Of a DNA stretch of 64,000 bases, positions 46,440 through 58,750 are shown in pieces; the stretch's first letter is position 1, and every line of letters begins with the position of its first letter. The stretch is from Spirodela intermedia (taxonomy: Eukaryota; Streptophyta; Magnoliopsida; Alismatales; Araceae), in contig LR746271.1 in NCBI GenBank assembly GCA_902729315.2, positions 4,052,001 to 4,116,000 on the forward strand, given 5' to 3'. Under the pieces are notes generated by a model. It did not search any database, was not told the origin of the DNA, and worked only from the letters and a program-made list of their open reading frames with translations. A program made the translations under genes and the position numbers.

Positions 46440-48607
46440 TGACGTGACTTAGTCGTTGTATAGTAAATCATGCAAATTTAAAATTTCTAAAACTAGAAAA
46501 TACAAATTTTTAGATATTTAGAAGTATTTCTAAACAAATATATTAATTACAATTCAATACAACTTCCAAAAATAGTGGTAATTATTCAGAATTTTCCTTA
46601 AAGAATACTATTTTCTATAAATTTTACATTAGGAAATGAAAATGAAATATATTTAAAATTCACAAAAAAGGAAAATAAGGAGACGTTAGGATGACGTTAG
46701 CGCTCGACGAATGCGAATCAGGCGGAAATAGAGTTTCACCTGGCAATTCTTACTTAAGTGATTACAAATAGTTTAATTGATCAAATTAAGATCTATAAAA
46801 GCCAAAAGAATCATAATTGAATGAAGTATATCTTGGTAAATTTAAATCACACAAATTATTATTAAATGAAGTAGAAATTAAGTTGAAAGCAAGAATACAA
46901 AGTTCCAGCATCGTGGCGGCAATGCGTCGGTGATGCACCAAAATCTTGAGCGTTCGGGAGGATCATCGTGTAGTGTCCATGGCCTCAAAAGCTCTCCTTG
47001 GACAAGGACGATGTGGGCAATCTCTAGATCTCCTTGCGAAGTCTAGAGATCAATGAAATGGGTCGTCAAATCATCTCTAGTGGCTATCACCCGACGGAGT
47101 AGAAAAATGGCAACTTTACGGCTCTCTAGCAGCTGTCACTCGATGGAGAGGAGCTAGATGGAGGTGGGACACATGTTAGGGAGCTTCATCCTCAGGTCCG
47201 CACAGCAAGAGGAAGCTCTTCATTGCATCTGGTACACTCTCAGGAGGTGGCGACTCATCTCCTGGCGGATCGTCCTCTTCTTGACAATGGCTTGTTCATC
47301 GATCAATTGGAGATGTTTTACTCGATGGATTCGCGATCCTTTTATCACGAATCGTTCAGCAACTTTAGTAATAATGCTCTGCGAATTGCGTTGACGAGAT
47401 TTTCATCGATGATCCATCGATTCTAGCGGCTTAATCCTTCACCAGCAATCTGTAGAAATGTCATGATAATCAGATAAAAAATATGAGTTTTGGCTCTCGG
47501 AGGATTCGAACTCGCGCTAGTTGCCCACGTACATGAGAGAGATTGACATAAGTACTCTAATGCCTTTATCAAATGACATCATCATGGTATATTGCTATTA
47601 TAAATAAGGGGTATTGCAGATATTAAAATCATCGAAGCCTTTCTAGGGGAAGGTGTGACGCGGGTTTAGTCCCACATTACTTGTGCGCCAAAGTTTCGGG
47701 GGAATATATAGTAATATTATATTTGCAAGCAAGTTACTTTCTCTTGCGTGTACAACCATTCCTTGCCTCACAACCGGCTAGCCACTAGTGACGTGGAAGG
47801 GGAGTGGCGTACACGTGCCCCCATCAATCTTAGCCGCTCAAGCCTCTACTCGCGGCTCCTCTCTAACTGCGCTTCCGACCCACTTGCAGGCTCAACTGGT
47901 TAGCAGGTCCCCCTCATTTTGCTATATTTTTATTTTTATTTCTTTTTCTTCATTTATCTCAAAAGTAAGATTGTAAAAATCATATAAATTCGTAGAAAAT
48001 CACATAATTACCTAAAAATTCACGTTAATCAATTGAAAACCACTTTTCACACTTTAACACAAATATAACTCTATTTATTATGAGTTAAGGCTAAAATTAT
48101 ATTATTTACTAATTATTAACTCATGATAATGAAAACTTATCACTTGTGCGCCAAAGTTTTGAGCAAATATATAATAATATCACATTTGCAAGTAATGAGT
48201 CCCTTTCTCTCCTTTGTATGACCACTCTTTGCCTCACAACTAGCTAGCCACCGATGACGTGAAAGTAGAGTGGTGCATGCATGCCCCCATCGGTTCTAGC
48301 CACTCGAGCCCTTATTCACGGCTCCCCTTGACTGTGCTTTCGACCTGCTTGTAGGCCCGGCTGACTGGCAGGTCTCCTCCTTTTGCTATATTTTTATTCT
48401 AATTTCTTTTTCTTCATTTATCTCAAAAAAAAGACTAGAAAAATCATATAAATTCATAGAAAATCATATAATTAGCCAAAAAAATCACGTTAATCAATTC
48501 AAAATCACTTTTCATAATTTAACACAAATATAAGTCTATTTATCATGAGTAAAGGCTAAAACTATATTATTTACTAATTATTAACTCATGATAATGAAGA
48601 CTTATTA
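46440..48607 (-). mobile_element. Solo LTR F (family 1) with a tandem partial duplication
   Basis: A full-length unit runs from TGACGTGACTTAG to ACTTATCA (46440-48142). It is followed directly by a second copy of its last 464 bases (48143-48607), which starts at the same CTTGTGCGCC point as 47680. The two halves have diverged, so the duplication is old. The flanks TAGCT (46435-46439) and TAGCC (48606-48610) could be a target duplication if the last two bases of the LTR were lost. Right of it lies integrase of the Athila-like element. Confidence 0.65.
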
Positions 48608-49172
48608 GCCTCCATTACTAATAATAGCTCTAGGACATCCATATCTAGTAAAAATAAATTTTTTAATAAATTTCACAGCTACTTTACTATCACATGTACT
48701 AGTAGCTATAGACTATACCCATCTAGAAACATAGTCCATTCTTATAAGAATATATTCATTTCCATCTGAATTAGGAAATGGACCCATAAAATAAAATCCT
48801 AATAAGTCAAAAATTTCAACTTCAATAATGGGTTTAAGAGGCATCTGATCTTTGTTATCAATATTGAAAGCTGCTTGACAAGGTAAACATTTAAGATAAA
48901 AGTCATGAGCATCTCTAAATAATGTAGGCCAATAAAATCCACTTTCTAATTCCTTGTGAGCTGTGATCTTTGAAGAAAAATGTCCTCCACTTTGTTTTGA
49001 ATGGCAGTATTCTAACACTTCTTTCTATTCTTCTTCTAGCACACCTCATGAGAATAAGATCATCAGCACCTTGGTAAAATAAAGTAGGTTCATCCCAAAA
49101 ATAAAATCGAACATCCTTGAGTAATTTCTTTCCCTTATTGTAGCCCCACTCCTTTGGAATTATTCCCGCCAC
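48608..49172 (-). pseudogene. Integrase of the Athila-like element, truncated
   Basis: The minus-strand translation shows C-L-P-C-Q (the CxxC of the zinc finger), then D-L-L-G-F-Y-F-M-G-P-F-P, Y-I-L-I-R-M-D-Y-V-S-R-W-V and G-C-P-R-A-I-I-S-N-G-G. These are the zinc region and the first part of the DDE core. A stop follows R-W-V and there is a frame change near 49000. The sequence is cut off before the last catalytic Glu. Confidence 0.72.
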
Positions 49173-49343
49173 AAGATAGTTAACAGAATGTGCGAACTAA
49201 GGTAATTTCTTCTCTTGAATATTCAATAAATCTTCATGAGGAAATGAATCATAAATAGGTGAAGAATCTGCTACATTAATCCTAGAAAGTTGACCACCAA
49301 CTACATTCTCATAGCCCTTCTTGTCTTTGATCTCTATATCAAA

Positions 49344-49677
49344 CTACTGTAAAAGTAAAATGCATCTAATTAGCCTCGGTTTAGCTTCTTTCTTATTAAG
49401 TAAATACTTCAAAGCAACATGATTAGAACAAATCACTACTTTACTTCCAAGCAAATAAGACCTACATTTATTTAAAGTAAAGACAATAACTAGTAACTCC
49501 TTTTCAATAGTAGAATAATTAAGTTGAACACCAATCAAGGTTTTACTAGCATAGTAAATGGCTACGGGTTTCTAATCATTCTTTTGCCCCAAAACTGCTC
49601 CCACTACAAAATCTAAAGCATCACACATTATCTCAAAAGGTAAACTCTATTCTAGAACTTGAAGAATAGGTGCATGT
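49344..49677 (-). pseudogene. RNase H of the Athila-like element
   Basis: The translation gives A-P-I-L-Q, then F-E-I-M-C-D-A, V-G-A-V-L-G-Q, I-Y-Y-A-S-K-T-L, Y-S-T-I-E-K-E-L-L and H-V-A-L-K-Y-L-L, standard RNase H landmarks of gypsy pol. Two stops are present. Its upstream neighbour in the protein, the end of RT, lies at 52560 on the other side of solo LTR D. Confidence 0.72.
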
Positions 49678-52559
49678 TGATAAGTTTTCAATATCATGAG
49701 TTAATAATTAGTAAAGAATATAGTTTTAGCCTTAACTTATGATAAATAGACTTATATTTATGTTAAATTATGAAAAGTAATTTTTAATTAATTAATGTGA
49801 TTTTTTTGTTACTTATGTAATTTTATGTGAATCTATATAATTTTTATAATTATATTTTTGAGATAAATAAAGAAAAAGAAATTAAAATAAAAAGATAGGA
49901 AAATGGGGGGACCCTTCGGCCAACTAGGCCCAAGCGGGTTGGAAGTGCAATCATGGTAAAGCCGCAAGTAAGGGCTTGAGCAGCTATGAACCGATGGGGG
50001 CATGTATGCATCACTCTTCCACTTCATTGGTGGCCAGCTGAGTGTGGGGCAAAGAGTGATTGTACATATGCGAGAAAGGGATTCATTGATTTTCAAATCT
50101 TGTGTTATTATATATTCGTCTCAAAATTTGGCGAATAACCGATGTGGGACTAAACCCAGGTCACACCTTCCTGAAATGTTTTAATGATTTCTATACCTCA
50201 AATACCCCTCATTTATTAAAAGGAAGTAACTTAATGATGTCACTTTATAAGGATATTTGTGTCCTTATTTCACTCTCTCTCATGTAGGTAGGCAATCAAT
50301 GCGAGTTCGAATCTTACTAAAACCGGTGAAAAATTAAGTCACGAGAATCACTCGATCATTAGTGAAAATCTCATCAACATGAATCACAAAGCATTATTGC
50401 TAAAATTACTGAACGATTTGTGATAAAAAGATCGTGAATCTATCGAGTAAATCATCTTAGATAAGCTATCGTCAGGAAGAGGACGTCTATCAAGTGACAA
50501 GTCACCACCTCTTGAGAGTGTACTAGATGTGATGAAAAGCCTCTTCTTGCTTGCTATTTGGGAGCTCCATTCATCACCTCTATCACTCGACAACCCAACC
50601 TTTGCATTTATTACAATAATGTGATTCTATGCGCGGACCTAAGGATGAAGCTCCTTAACACGTGCCACACCTCTATCCAACTCTTCTTCATCGGGTCATA
50701 GACGTCAAAGAGCTGCAAAGTCATCATTTTCCTGCTCCGTAGGGTGACAACCACTTGACACAATTTGACGACCCATTTCATTGCTCTTTAGACTTCGCAA
50801 GAAGATCGAGAGATTGCCCACTAGAGTGACTTAGTCGTTGTATAGTAAATCACACAAATTTAAAATTTATAAAATTAGAAAATACGAATTTTTGAATATT
50901 TAGAAGTATTTCAAGGAGCTGGATGGAGAGGAGCTAGATGGAGGTAGGGCGCATGTCAAGGAGCTTCATCCTCAGGTCCGCACAGCAAGAGGAGGCTCTT
51001 CATCGCATCTGGTACGCTCTCAGGAGGTGGCAACTCATCTCCCAGTGGATCGTCCTCTTCTTGACGACGGCTTGTTCGTCAATTAATTGGAGATCCTTTA
51101 CTCAATGGATTCGTGATCCTTTTATCACGAATCGTTCAGCAATTTTAGTAACAATACTCCGTGAATCGCATTGACAAGATTTTCGTCGATGATCTAGTGA
51201 TTCTGGTTGCTTTATCCTTCACCGGCGATCTGCAAGAAAGTCAGGATAATTAGATAAAAAATATGAGTTGTGGCTCTAGGAGGATCCGAACCCCCGCCGG
51301 TTGCCCACCCCTTTCTGGGGAAGGTGTGACGTGGGTTTAGTCCCACATCAGTTGTGCGCCAAATTTTCAGGCGAATATATAGTAATGTTACATTTAGAAG
51401 CAAGTCCCTTTCTCGTGCGTGTACGACCACTCCTTAGCCCACAACCGGCTGGCCACCGGTGACATGGAAGGGGGGTGGCACACACGTGCCCCTATCAATC
51501 CAAGCCGCTCGAGCCCCTGCTCGTGGCTACTCCCCGACTACGCTTCCGACCCCGCTTGTGGGCCCAGCGGGTCCCCCTATTTTGTTTTATTTTTATTTTT
51601 ATTTCTTTTTCTTTATTTATCTCAAAAGTAAAATTATAAAAATCATATAAATTCGTATAAAATCAAATAATTACCCAAAAATTCACGTTAATCATGAGTT
51701 AAGGCTAAAACTATATTATTTACTAATTATTAACTCATGATAATGAAGACTTATCACCCACGTTGTCTTTTATTTAAAGAGAGCCTTCGAGGTTGTGAAC
51801 ATTACACAATAATCCTCTTAAACACTAAGAATTTTGGTGCATCATCAACACATTGCCACCACGATGTTGGAACTTTGTTTTACCATTTTTTAACTAGTTT
51901 AACTTTCACCATCATTTTCTAAACTTTGAAAAGAGATCTAGTAAATGTCCAAGCTGTCCATGTCCAATAAGAGCCTTTGAGGCCATGGACAACGTTCAGT
52001 GATCCTCCTGAACATACAAAATTTCAACAATCGTTGTCGTGAGGCTGGAACTCTACCTTTCCTAGTTTCAACTTAATTTTTACTTCATTAAGTGATAATT
52101 TATGTGATTTATATTTTGTAAGCTATTATTCATTCAATTACAATTCTTCTGGCTTTTACAGATCATAACTTGACTAATCCAACCATCTATAATTACTTAC
52201 GTAAGAATTTTTAGATAAAACTTTATTTTTACCTAATTCACATTCATCAAGTGCTGACATAATCCTGATGTCCGCACCCTTATTTTCTTTTTTTGTGAAT
52301 TTTAAATATTTTTATTTTTATTTTTTAGTCTAAAATTCATAAAATATCTTATTCTTTGATAAACTTTTTGAAATATTATCCGATATTATCTTACATCCCT
52401 ATGCTTGATCCGATTTTTTTTTACTATTTTTAGAACTTTTATTGAATTATAATTGATTTATTTGTTCAAAAATACTTCTAAATAGCTAAAAATGAGTATT
52501 TTCTAGTTTTATAAATTTTAAATTTGCGTGATTTACTATACAATGACTAAGTCACACCA
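49678..52559 (+). mobile_element. Solo LTR D (family 1), in Athila-like pol, interrupted by E
   Basis: It starts TGATAAGT and ends GTCACACCA. Flanks are CATGT (49673-49677) and CCTAT (52560-52564). Both are one change away from CATAT, and with CATAT restored the host pol frame reads through (A-L-I-Y-A-P-I). Net length without solo LTR E is about 1940 bases. Confidence 0.78.
50822..51756 (-). mobile_element. Solo LTR E (family 1), TSD CCCAC, inside D
   Basis: It runs from TAGAGTGACTTAGTC (first bases mutated from the family TGACG) to ACTTATCA. The duplication CCCAC is at 50817-50821 and 51757-51761. At 935 bases it has large internal deletions, one near 50913 and another near 51690. Orientation is opposite to D. 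Confidence 0.82.
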
Positions 52560-52564
52560 CCTAT

Positions 52565-53860
52565 ATGAGTGCTTATTTAATTTCATGAAATATAGTTTTA
52601 GCACTATCATCTAAAATAAAATCAACATCCATAGAAGAAGGTTAGTATGAGGTTTTGAAATTTTTGCAAAATCTTTAATGAACCTCTTATAGAATCCTAC
52701 GTGGCCAAGAAAACCTCTAAGTTGATTTAGGTTGATGGAAAGAGGTAGCTCCTTGATTCTCTCTATCTTGACTTTGTCTACCTCTAGCCCATCCTCATTT
52801 ACTTTGTGCCCTAACACTATGCCCTCCTACACCATAAAATGAGATTTTTCCCAACTTAAAACAAAGCTATTTTCAATAAAAATTTCAAGAACTTTGGTTA
52901 AGTTGGTTAAGCATGATTCAAATGAGCTTCTAAAAATTGAGAAATCATCTATAAAAATTTCAAGTGAATCACCAACTAAGTCATAAAATATAACATTCAT
53001 GCATCTTTGAAACGTGGTAGGGGCATTGCATAACCCAAATGGCATTCTCTTGAAAGCATATGCTCCTACAGGACATGTAAAAGTTTTCTTCTTTTGATCA
53101 TCAAGATGAATATTTACTTGATTATAGCTTGAATAACCATCAAGAAAACAAAAGAAATTTTGTCTTAAAAGTTTTTCCAAAATCTGATCAATAAAAGACA
53201 AAGGATAATGATCTTTCTTAGTTACAGAATTTATCTTTCTATAATCAATGCAAACTTACCAACTAGTGACTAATCTCTTCTGAATTTCTTCACCTTTATC
53301 ATTGATTTCAATAGTTAATTGAAACTTTTTAGGAACCATATGGACAGGACTCACTAAAATACTATCAAAAATAAAATAAATAATATCTGCATCAAATCAT
53401 TTCAAAATTTCTTTTTTTAAGATTTCATGCATATGAGGATTTAGTCTACATTGACTTTCTCTACATGGCTTTGATCCTTCTTCTAGAAAAATCCTATGTT
53501 CACACACAATAGAAGGTATGGCTCAAAAGTCCAACCAATGACACATTTATGATCTCTTAAAACATTCAAGAGGCCATATTCCTACTCATATGTTAAAGTT
53601 GAAGAAATGATAAGAGGATATGATTGATTAGAATCCAAAAATCCATATTTCAATAAAGGCGGCAAATGTCTAAGTTTAAGAATTGGGTCAGAAGGGTCTC
53701 CTTTGAATCCAAGGGAATTAGTTGAATCTTCTTTTGGATTCAAATCCTGAATCTCAAGAAGATATCTTACTGATTCCTCATCATCCTCATCAAGGAGCTT
53801 ACATGTACCAAGGTCATCATGAAATCCTTTGGAATTGCCAAAGAACTTAGTCATATTTAA
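52565..53860 (-). pseudogene. Reverse transcriptase of the Athila-like element
   Basis: From right to left the minus strand shows the pre-RT L-P-P-L-L-K-Y-G-F-L and P-L-I-I-S-S segment and S-P-V-H-M-V-P-K-K. Next come W-x-V-C-I-D-Y-R-K-I-N, F-I-D-Q-I-L-E-K-L, F-L-D-G-Y-S-S-Y-N-Q, M-P-F-G-L-C-N-A-P, and F-I-D-D at the catalytic site (usually F-M-D-D or Y-I-D-D). The thumb region L-R-G-F-L-G-H-V-G-F-Y-K-R-F-I follows. At least four stops separate these blocks, so it is inactive. Confidence 0.8.
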
Positions 53861-54460
53861 TTAAACTTTCTCCTCTCCAACCTTGAACTAAAAAGTTCCC
53901 TTTTCCAAATCTGTTATTGCTTTTGTTGTGGCAAGGAATGGTCAACCAAAAATTATAGCCAATTGACTAAAATTTCTAGTCACATTCATAATTGCCATAA
54001 TAAAGTCAACGGGGAAGGTACATTATTGAATTCTAACCAAAACATCATTCAATCTTCCATGTGGCTATCTCATAGACCCATCAGCTAATAATAGATCCAT
54101 GCAGATTGGCTCAAGAGCCCCAAATTTAAACTTATTAAATAAAGCTTTAGGCATAAGATTTACACTAGCTCCAGAATCTAAAAGTGATTTAGGAAAAATC
54201 ATGCCATTGATTTCACATTTAATAAAAGGAGCTATAAGATCTTTCTTTCTAAGAGGCATAGAATCCAAAAGAAGGGAACTAATATTTTTAGACAATAAAA
54301 CTTTCCTTTCAGTTCTCGTAGGTGTGCAAACGTTTTTAACATATTTAGAAATCGGGGGAACACATTTAAGCACATCTTCAAGGTGAAAAGTAATAGTTGC
54401 ACCCTTAAAGGCCTCAATCATTCTTGTTTCATGATCTGAAGAGGGTTTAGAAAAATTCAA
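53861..54460 (-). pseudogene. Aspartic protease region of the Athila-like element
   Basis: The frame at 54460-54065 carries L-L-D-S-G-A-S-V-N-L-M-P, the retroviral-type aspartic protease active site, followed by a conserved L-A-D-G-S strand. A stop after M-R interrupts it, and a further degraded piece continues to 53861 with R-N-F-S-Q-L. Confidence 0.75.
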
Positions 54461-54484
54461 AACACTTGGAAAAAGAATAGGAGG

Positions 54485-56010
54485 TTAATACTTAGAGGGT
54501 TGAGGCTCTTTCTTTTCATTTTGGGCCTCTTCCTCTTCGTTTCTCTCCAAAACCTTTTCCCTTATTTCCTCCTTTTCTAACTTCTTATAAGTATCAAGAA
54601 GTTCTTTCCCACTTCTTAACTTAGAAATGGCATGAGCTTCCTCTTCCTCATAAAATTCATCATAAATCATGTCACAAGATTGATCATCACAATCAACGAA
54701 AGATACATTTCTAGGATTTACAAGAGGTTGAGTTGGGAATCGTCCTTTATAGGAGTTTATTTCAACTCCTTTACCTCTTCCTTGATCTGGTCGCCCTCTC
54801 TTCAAGTTGTCAATCTCATTCACCATCTCTTTCTTCATCTCTTGCATAAAGCTCATCATCATGTTCTTTTATTGTTCCATCATCTGCAAAATAAGTTTAT
54901 TTTGATTAGATTCAGAATTTTGAGCAGCTTGAAGAGGTTGAGGTTGATAGTGAGGTGGAGCTTGATATTGCTGTTGAGGTTGTGGAGGGTAATAATTTGT
55001 CCTCTGCTGAAATGGAGCCTTGGGGCCACGGTTGTAGCTTGAACTTGCTTGGTTCCCTTGCCCACTTCATTGCCCTTGGTTATACCCCATAGCAGTCACC
55101 TCTTCTTTTTCTTTACAAGCTCCATCTTCATGATCTCTACTATGACAAAGAGAGCAAATCTTAGTTTTAATGAGAGGAGAGTTAGAATTAAGTACCTTGT
55201 TCAAAGCTGAAGTCAATTCATCTAATTTCTTGTTTGTCTCCCACAAGCTATGGTTAGTCTGATCTCTCTCCACTTCATCCTCTTTCCTTGCATCATTCAG
55301 AATTCCTCCTTGCCTTCGGTTCATAGTTCTCCGATTTTGCCTTACACCTGCATGTTGTATATTACTTTCTGCCATTTTCTCCATTAGAACATAAACTTCA
55401 TCCTCATAAGCATGATAGAAACATCCTCTTGCAGCCGAATCAACTCTACTCCTAAGAGCATCCGTTAGACCATCATAAAAAATCTGAGCTAGTTGAGAAG
55501 ATTTAATTTCATGATGAGGGCATTTCCTTATCAAAGTTTTCAAACTCTCCCAAGCTTCACTAAATGATTCATCATACATTTGACTGAAATTTTGAATTTC
55601 TCTTCTAGATGCATTTGTCTTTCCAAGAGGATAAAATTCTGCAAAAATGTGTTCTCAAGTTCAATCCACTTACCAAAAAAAACTTCTAGACTTCTATACC
55701 ATTCTTTAGCCTTTTCTTTCAAAGTAAGAGGAAAATACTTCATCTTTAAAATTTTGGTTATAAGTCCAAGAATATTTTGAGCAGAACATCTGATATGAAA
55801 CTCACCTAAACAGTCAAGAGGGTCATCATTAGATAAATAATAAAATGTGGGAAGAGAATTCATTAAAGTATTGTCATATTTAAAGACTACTCCCTCTTTA
55901 AGATTGATGTTGAAGTTAGTTTGCTTCAAACTCCTAGCTGGGTTTGACTTCTCAAGCATAGTTTGCTTCTTGATTTGTTGAGGTGGGTTCTTGTCTCTTT
56001 GATCTATCAT
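54485..56010 (-). pseudogene. Gag of the Athila-like element
   Basis: It starts at a true ATG (56010) about 240 bases inside the primer site. It shows the L-P-T-F-Y, D-P-L-D-C-L-G-E-F-H and F-P-L-T-L-K-E-K-A-K-E-W core of retrotransposon gag, then, after a frameshift near 55560, F-S-E-A-W-E-S-L-K and a CX2CX4HX4C zinc knuckle at about 55150. A Glu/Lys-rich segment (54862-54485) leads to the protease. The shift and stops near 55066 and 54870 disable it. Confidence 0.78.
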
Positions 56011-56250
56011 TTCTTCACACGTAGCTTCGGTTATGTCCTCTGAATGTTAGAAGATGAATCTACTTTCTTTGACCTAGTGTTGACCATTAATGGGTAGAAA
56101 CGTGAAGAAAAACCTTGTCAAAAATAAAATATAACTTTGGTGATCCTTCTTGGTGTGTTTCTTCACACAAATAAGTGTTAAAAAGATAAAAATAAAATAA
56201 AATAAAATAAAATAATAAAATAAATAAATTTCACTAATTAATAACACTAG

Positions 56251-56269
56251 CTCCCCAGTAATGGCGTCA
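56251..56269 (-). other. Primer-binding site, tRNA-Asp type
   Basis: On the minus strand TGACGCCATTACTGGGGAG sits two bases inside the 5' LTR end. It matches the TGGCGCCGTTGCCGGG-type site complementary to plant tRNA-Asp except at positions changed G-to-A or C-to-T. This primer is typical of Athila/Tat elements. Confidence 0.72.
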
Positions 56270-56271
56270 GT

Positions 56272-57537
56272 TGTTTATCTAGAAAATGTGGTAATAATCA
56301 TTGTGTAAATTCTAGATTTAGCAATCAAAATTTATAATATTTAACATCACAAAGTATAACTGAGTAAGGGTCGAGCCATAGAGAGCTAGGAATTAATAAG
56401 AGAATTTGTTTAGTGATTTTATATTTATATTTATATTTATTTATTTTAATTTATTTTATTTTGTAACAAGAAGAAAACCCTAAAATCAGAATAACCTTAC
56501 CTTAGCCAGCGCTCTGGCGGCACCAGCGACAGGCACGCGAGCTCACGGGTGATGAACGCATGGGCGGTGATGCGTCGGCGAGTAGTGTGTGGGTGGTGAC
56601 GTGTCGCCAAGCGGCACGCGAGTGGAGATGCGTTGGCGACGTTGCACGAGCAGTGACGCGCCGGCAAGCGGTGCACGGGCGGTCACGCGTCGGTGAGTGT
56701 GGCATGGCGATGACGCATCGGCGAGCGTCGCGCAGGCGATGCGTGTCGGCGAGCGTCGCCCAAACGATGATGCGTCGGAGAACGGCGCGCGAGTGATGAT
56801 GCACCTGCGAGCGGTACGCGGGCGGTCATATGTCGAAGAACGGCGTTTCGTATGTAACTTTAGCTGCATAATGAAATTTCGGGCGTGGTTTGCTGCGTTG
56901 AATACCTCTGGATCTTGGTTCTCACACCAGTGATAACCAAGCCAGCGAAATCAAATGAAGAAGGTGAATCTTCAAGAGATTGCTCGTTCCTCTAGTGTCA
57001 CATCATTTCTGGCCCAAGGTAGCAATCTCCTTCTTCCTTCAAATCAGATGATCTAGTTTGCTTCTTCACTCAACTTGACACTTAGAAAAAAGAGTGAATC
57101 CAAGAAACTGTTGCACTAAGGCCACCAACATAGAGTTTGGGACAGAATCAGGAATACCCTACAATGAGGGAGGAAGAGAATATAAATAAGGGTCCTAATT
57201 TCTCAAAGTGAGAACCCCATGATGTGTGGCCTCTCTTTAATTTCGGATTTGGGCCTTTCTTGTTGGGCCTTGAACGTGGGTTGGCTGCTTCTCTCCTCTA
57301 CATTTAATATCCAATTTATCTAGGTCCTGAAATTCAATAAAACTCTATGAAAAATGTGAGAATAATCCACTTGATGCAAAAGAATCAAGTGGGGTTAGTT
57401 CACAAGTCAATAAATATCCAAAATAAGGACTAGATAAATAATACATATTTATTTCATTTTAATCATAAATAAGTGATAATTACCATGCTCATGAAAATAT
57501 AAATGATTAATTAAAACATAAAAACATGTAATTATCA
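56272..57537 (-). repeat. 5' LTR (LTR2) of the Athila-like element
   Basis: On the plus strand it starts TGTTTATCTAG next to the primer site and ends AATTATCA, so the LTR reads TGATAATT...AACA on the minus strand (about 1266 bases). It includes the GC-rich minisatellite at 56540-56840 and the AAGGGTCGAGCCATAGAG motif at about 56368. The right border is inferred from the CA end and from similarity to the right end of L. Confidence 0.6.
56540..56840. repeat. 31-bp minisatellite inside LTR2
   Basis: Nine to ten degenerate units of about 31 bases contain GCGATGACGC, TCGGCGAGCG and GCACGGGCGG-like blocks. The GC content is far above the surroundings. The homologous array at 42740-43090 is the same repeat with heavier CG loss. 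Confidence 0.75.
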
Positions 57538-58464
57538 GTACATATTTGATATCATCAAGATATCATAGGTCCAAAGTAGGGTTATCCAAAACTATTTATA
57601 TTTCCGCTATCCTAATGAATCTAATGAGTAGAGAGGGTAAGATAGGGGTCGAACTATAAAGAGAAAAACTATGATCTTAAGAAATCCTAAGTAATGAGAA
57701 GAAATAGGTTAGAAAATGAACAAAATAAAGAGAGATGAGAGACAAGTGAGAGATGAGAAACATGGGTGAAATGGGACGTAATGAAGGAAACTCTAGATCA
57801 GGGTTGACCTAGTAGGTTGTAGAAAAAAGTTTTGAAATTATTTTAATGAGAAAAAGTGGTTGAGGTTGACAAGAAATAATGTAACTACAAAGAACCTATC
57901 TAAAACCCTAGGTTTCACCCTAAGGAAGAAGGAAAGAAAACAAGTAAACATAAGGAAGAAGATTGCTCAACTTGAGCCTTTATCTATCGCAAGGCTAAGC
58001 AATTTCCTCCGACAAGTTGATCTCTAACACTTTACTCCTTACAACTCCATCCTCAAGACTCAACTTTGCCCTCAAGGCCTCTCTTGAACACTCAAGATTA
58101 CGCAAAAGGTGAAGAAGAATGGATCTTTAAAATAGAAGTTATTTATCTTTGGCCAACCTCTATTGGGGCTCCTTCCAAAAAGATAAGAAGGAAAGAGGGT
58201 GAAGAGAATACATATAAGTAGTAAAATTTCCCAAAATATGTTTAGCCCTTTTTCAAAATATCCCTAGCTCTTCTCCTTTACCTTCTTGTAGCCAATTTGT
58301 CAATCCAAATATGGGGATGTGAAGAGCAACTCTTGAAGATCGTGCCCACAAAATTTGGGATTGAAACCCCTTCTAGGTTGTCATATATCAATCCTAGAAA
58401 ATGGAGAAATCTAGGCCGTTGATTAGGTGTCTGCCACAAAAGGACCACGGAAAGGTGACGGTTG

Positions 58465-58750
58465 GGAAAAGACATCTTTAACAGCTGCTTACAATGACAA
58501 GACGTTCCTAACCACCAAAAGTTAATAGTTGAGAACAACAGATGTCCTTAACTGCCGCTTATGATGACAAGACATCCTTAACCACCGAAAGTTGACGATT
58601 AAAGAGAAGAGACATCTTTAACTTACACTTTCAGTGGGAAGACATCTTTAACCATTGCTTTTGGTGACAAGACGTCCTTAATCATCACTTTCGGTGACAA
58701 GACGTCTTTAACCGATGCTTTTGATGACAAGACATCCTTAACCACCAAAA
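58465..58750. repeat. 33-bp minisatellite
   Basis: About eight units share GACAAGACATCCTTAACCAC or close variants, with a TTTCGGT or TTTTGGT spacer. Some units are inverted or changed near 58510 and 58590. No coding role is apparent. Confidence 0.7.

Larger units (their letters stand above)
48608..57537 (-). mobile_element. Athila/Tat-like Ty3/gypsy retrotransposon, minus strand
   Basis: Reading leftwards from 57537 there are a 5' LTR, a primer-binding site, gag, protease, RT, RNase H and integrase. It stops inside the integrase core at 48608, where LTR F begins. Solo LTR D interrupts pol. The protease L-L-D-S-G-A-S, the RT G-Y-S-S-Y-N-Q and M-P-F-G-L-C-N-A-P motifs, the absence of a chromodomain in what remains, and a tRNA-Asp-type primer site point to the Athila/Tat lineage. 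All domains carry stops or shifts. Confidence 0.8.

Noticed and set aside
56540-58750. CRISPR array candidates
   Set aside because: The repeats are degenerate, directly abutting minisatellites without unique spacers, in a plant nuclear sequence.
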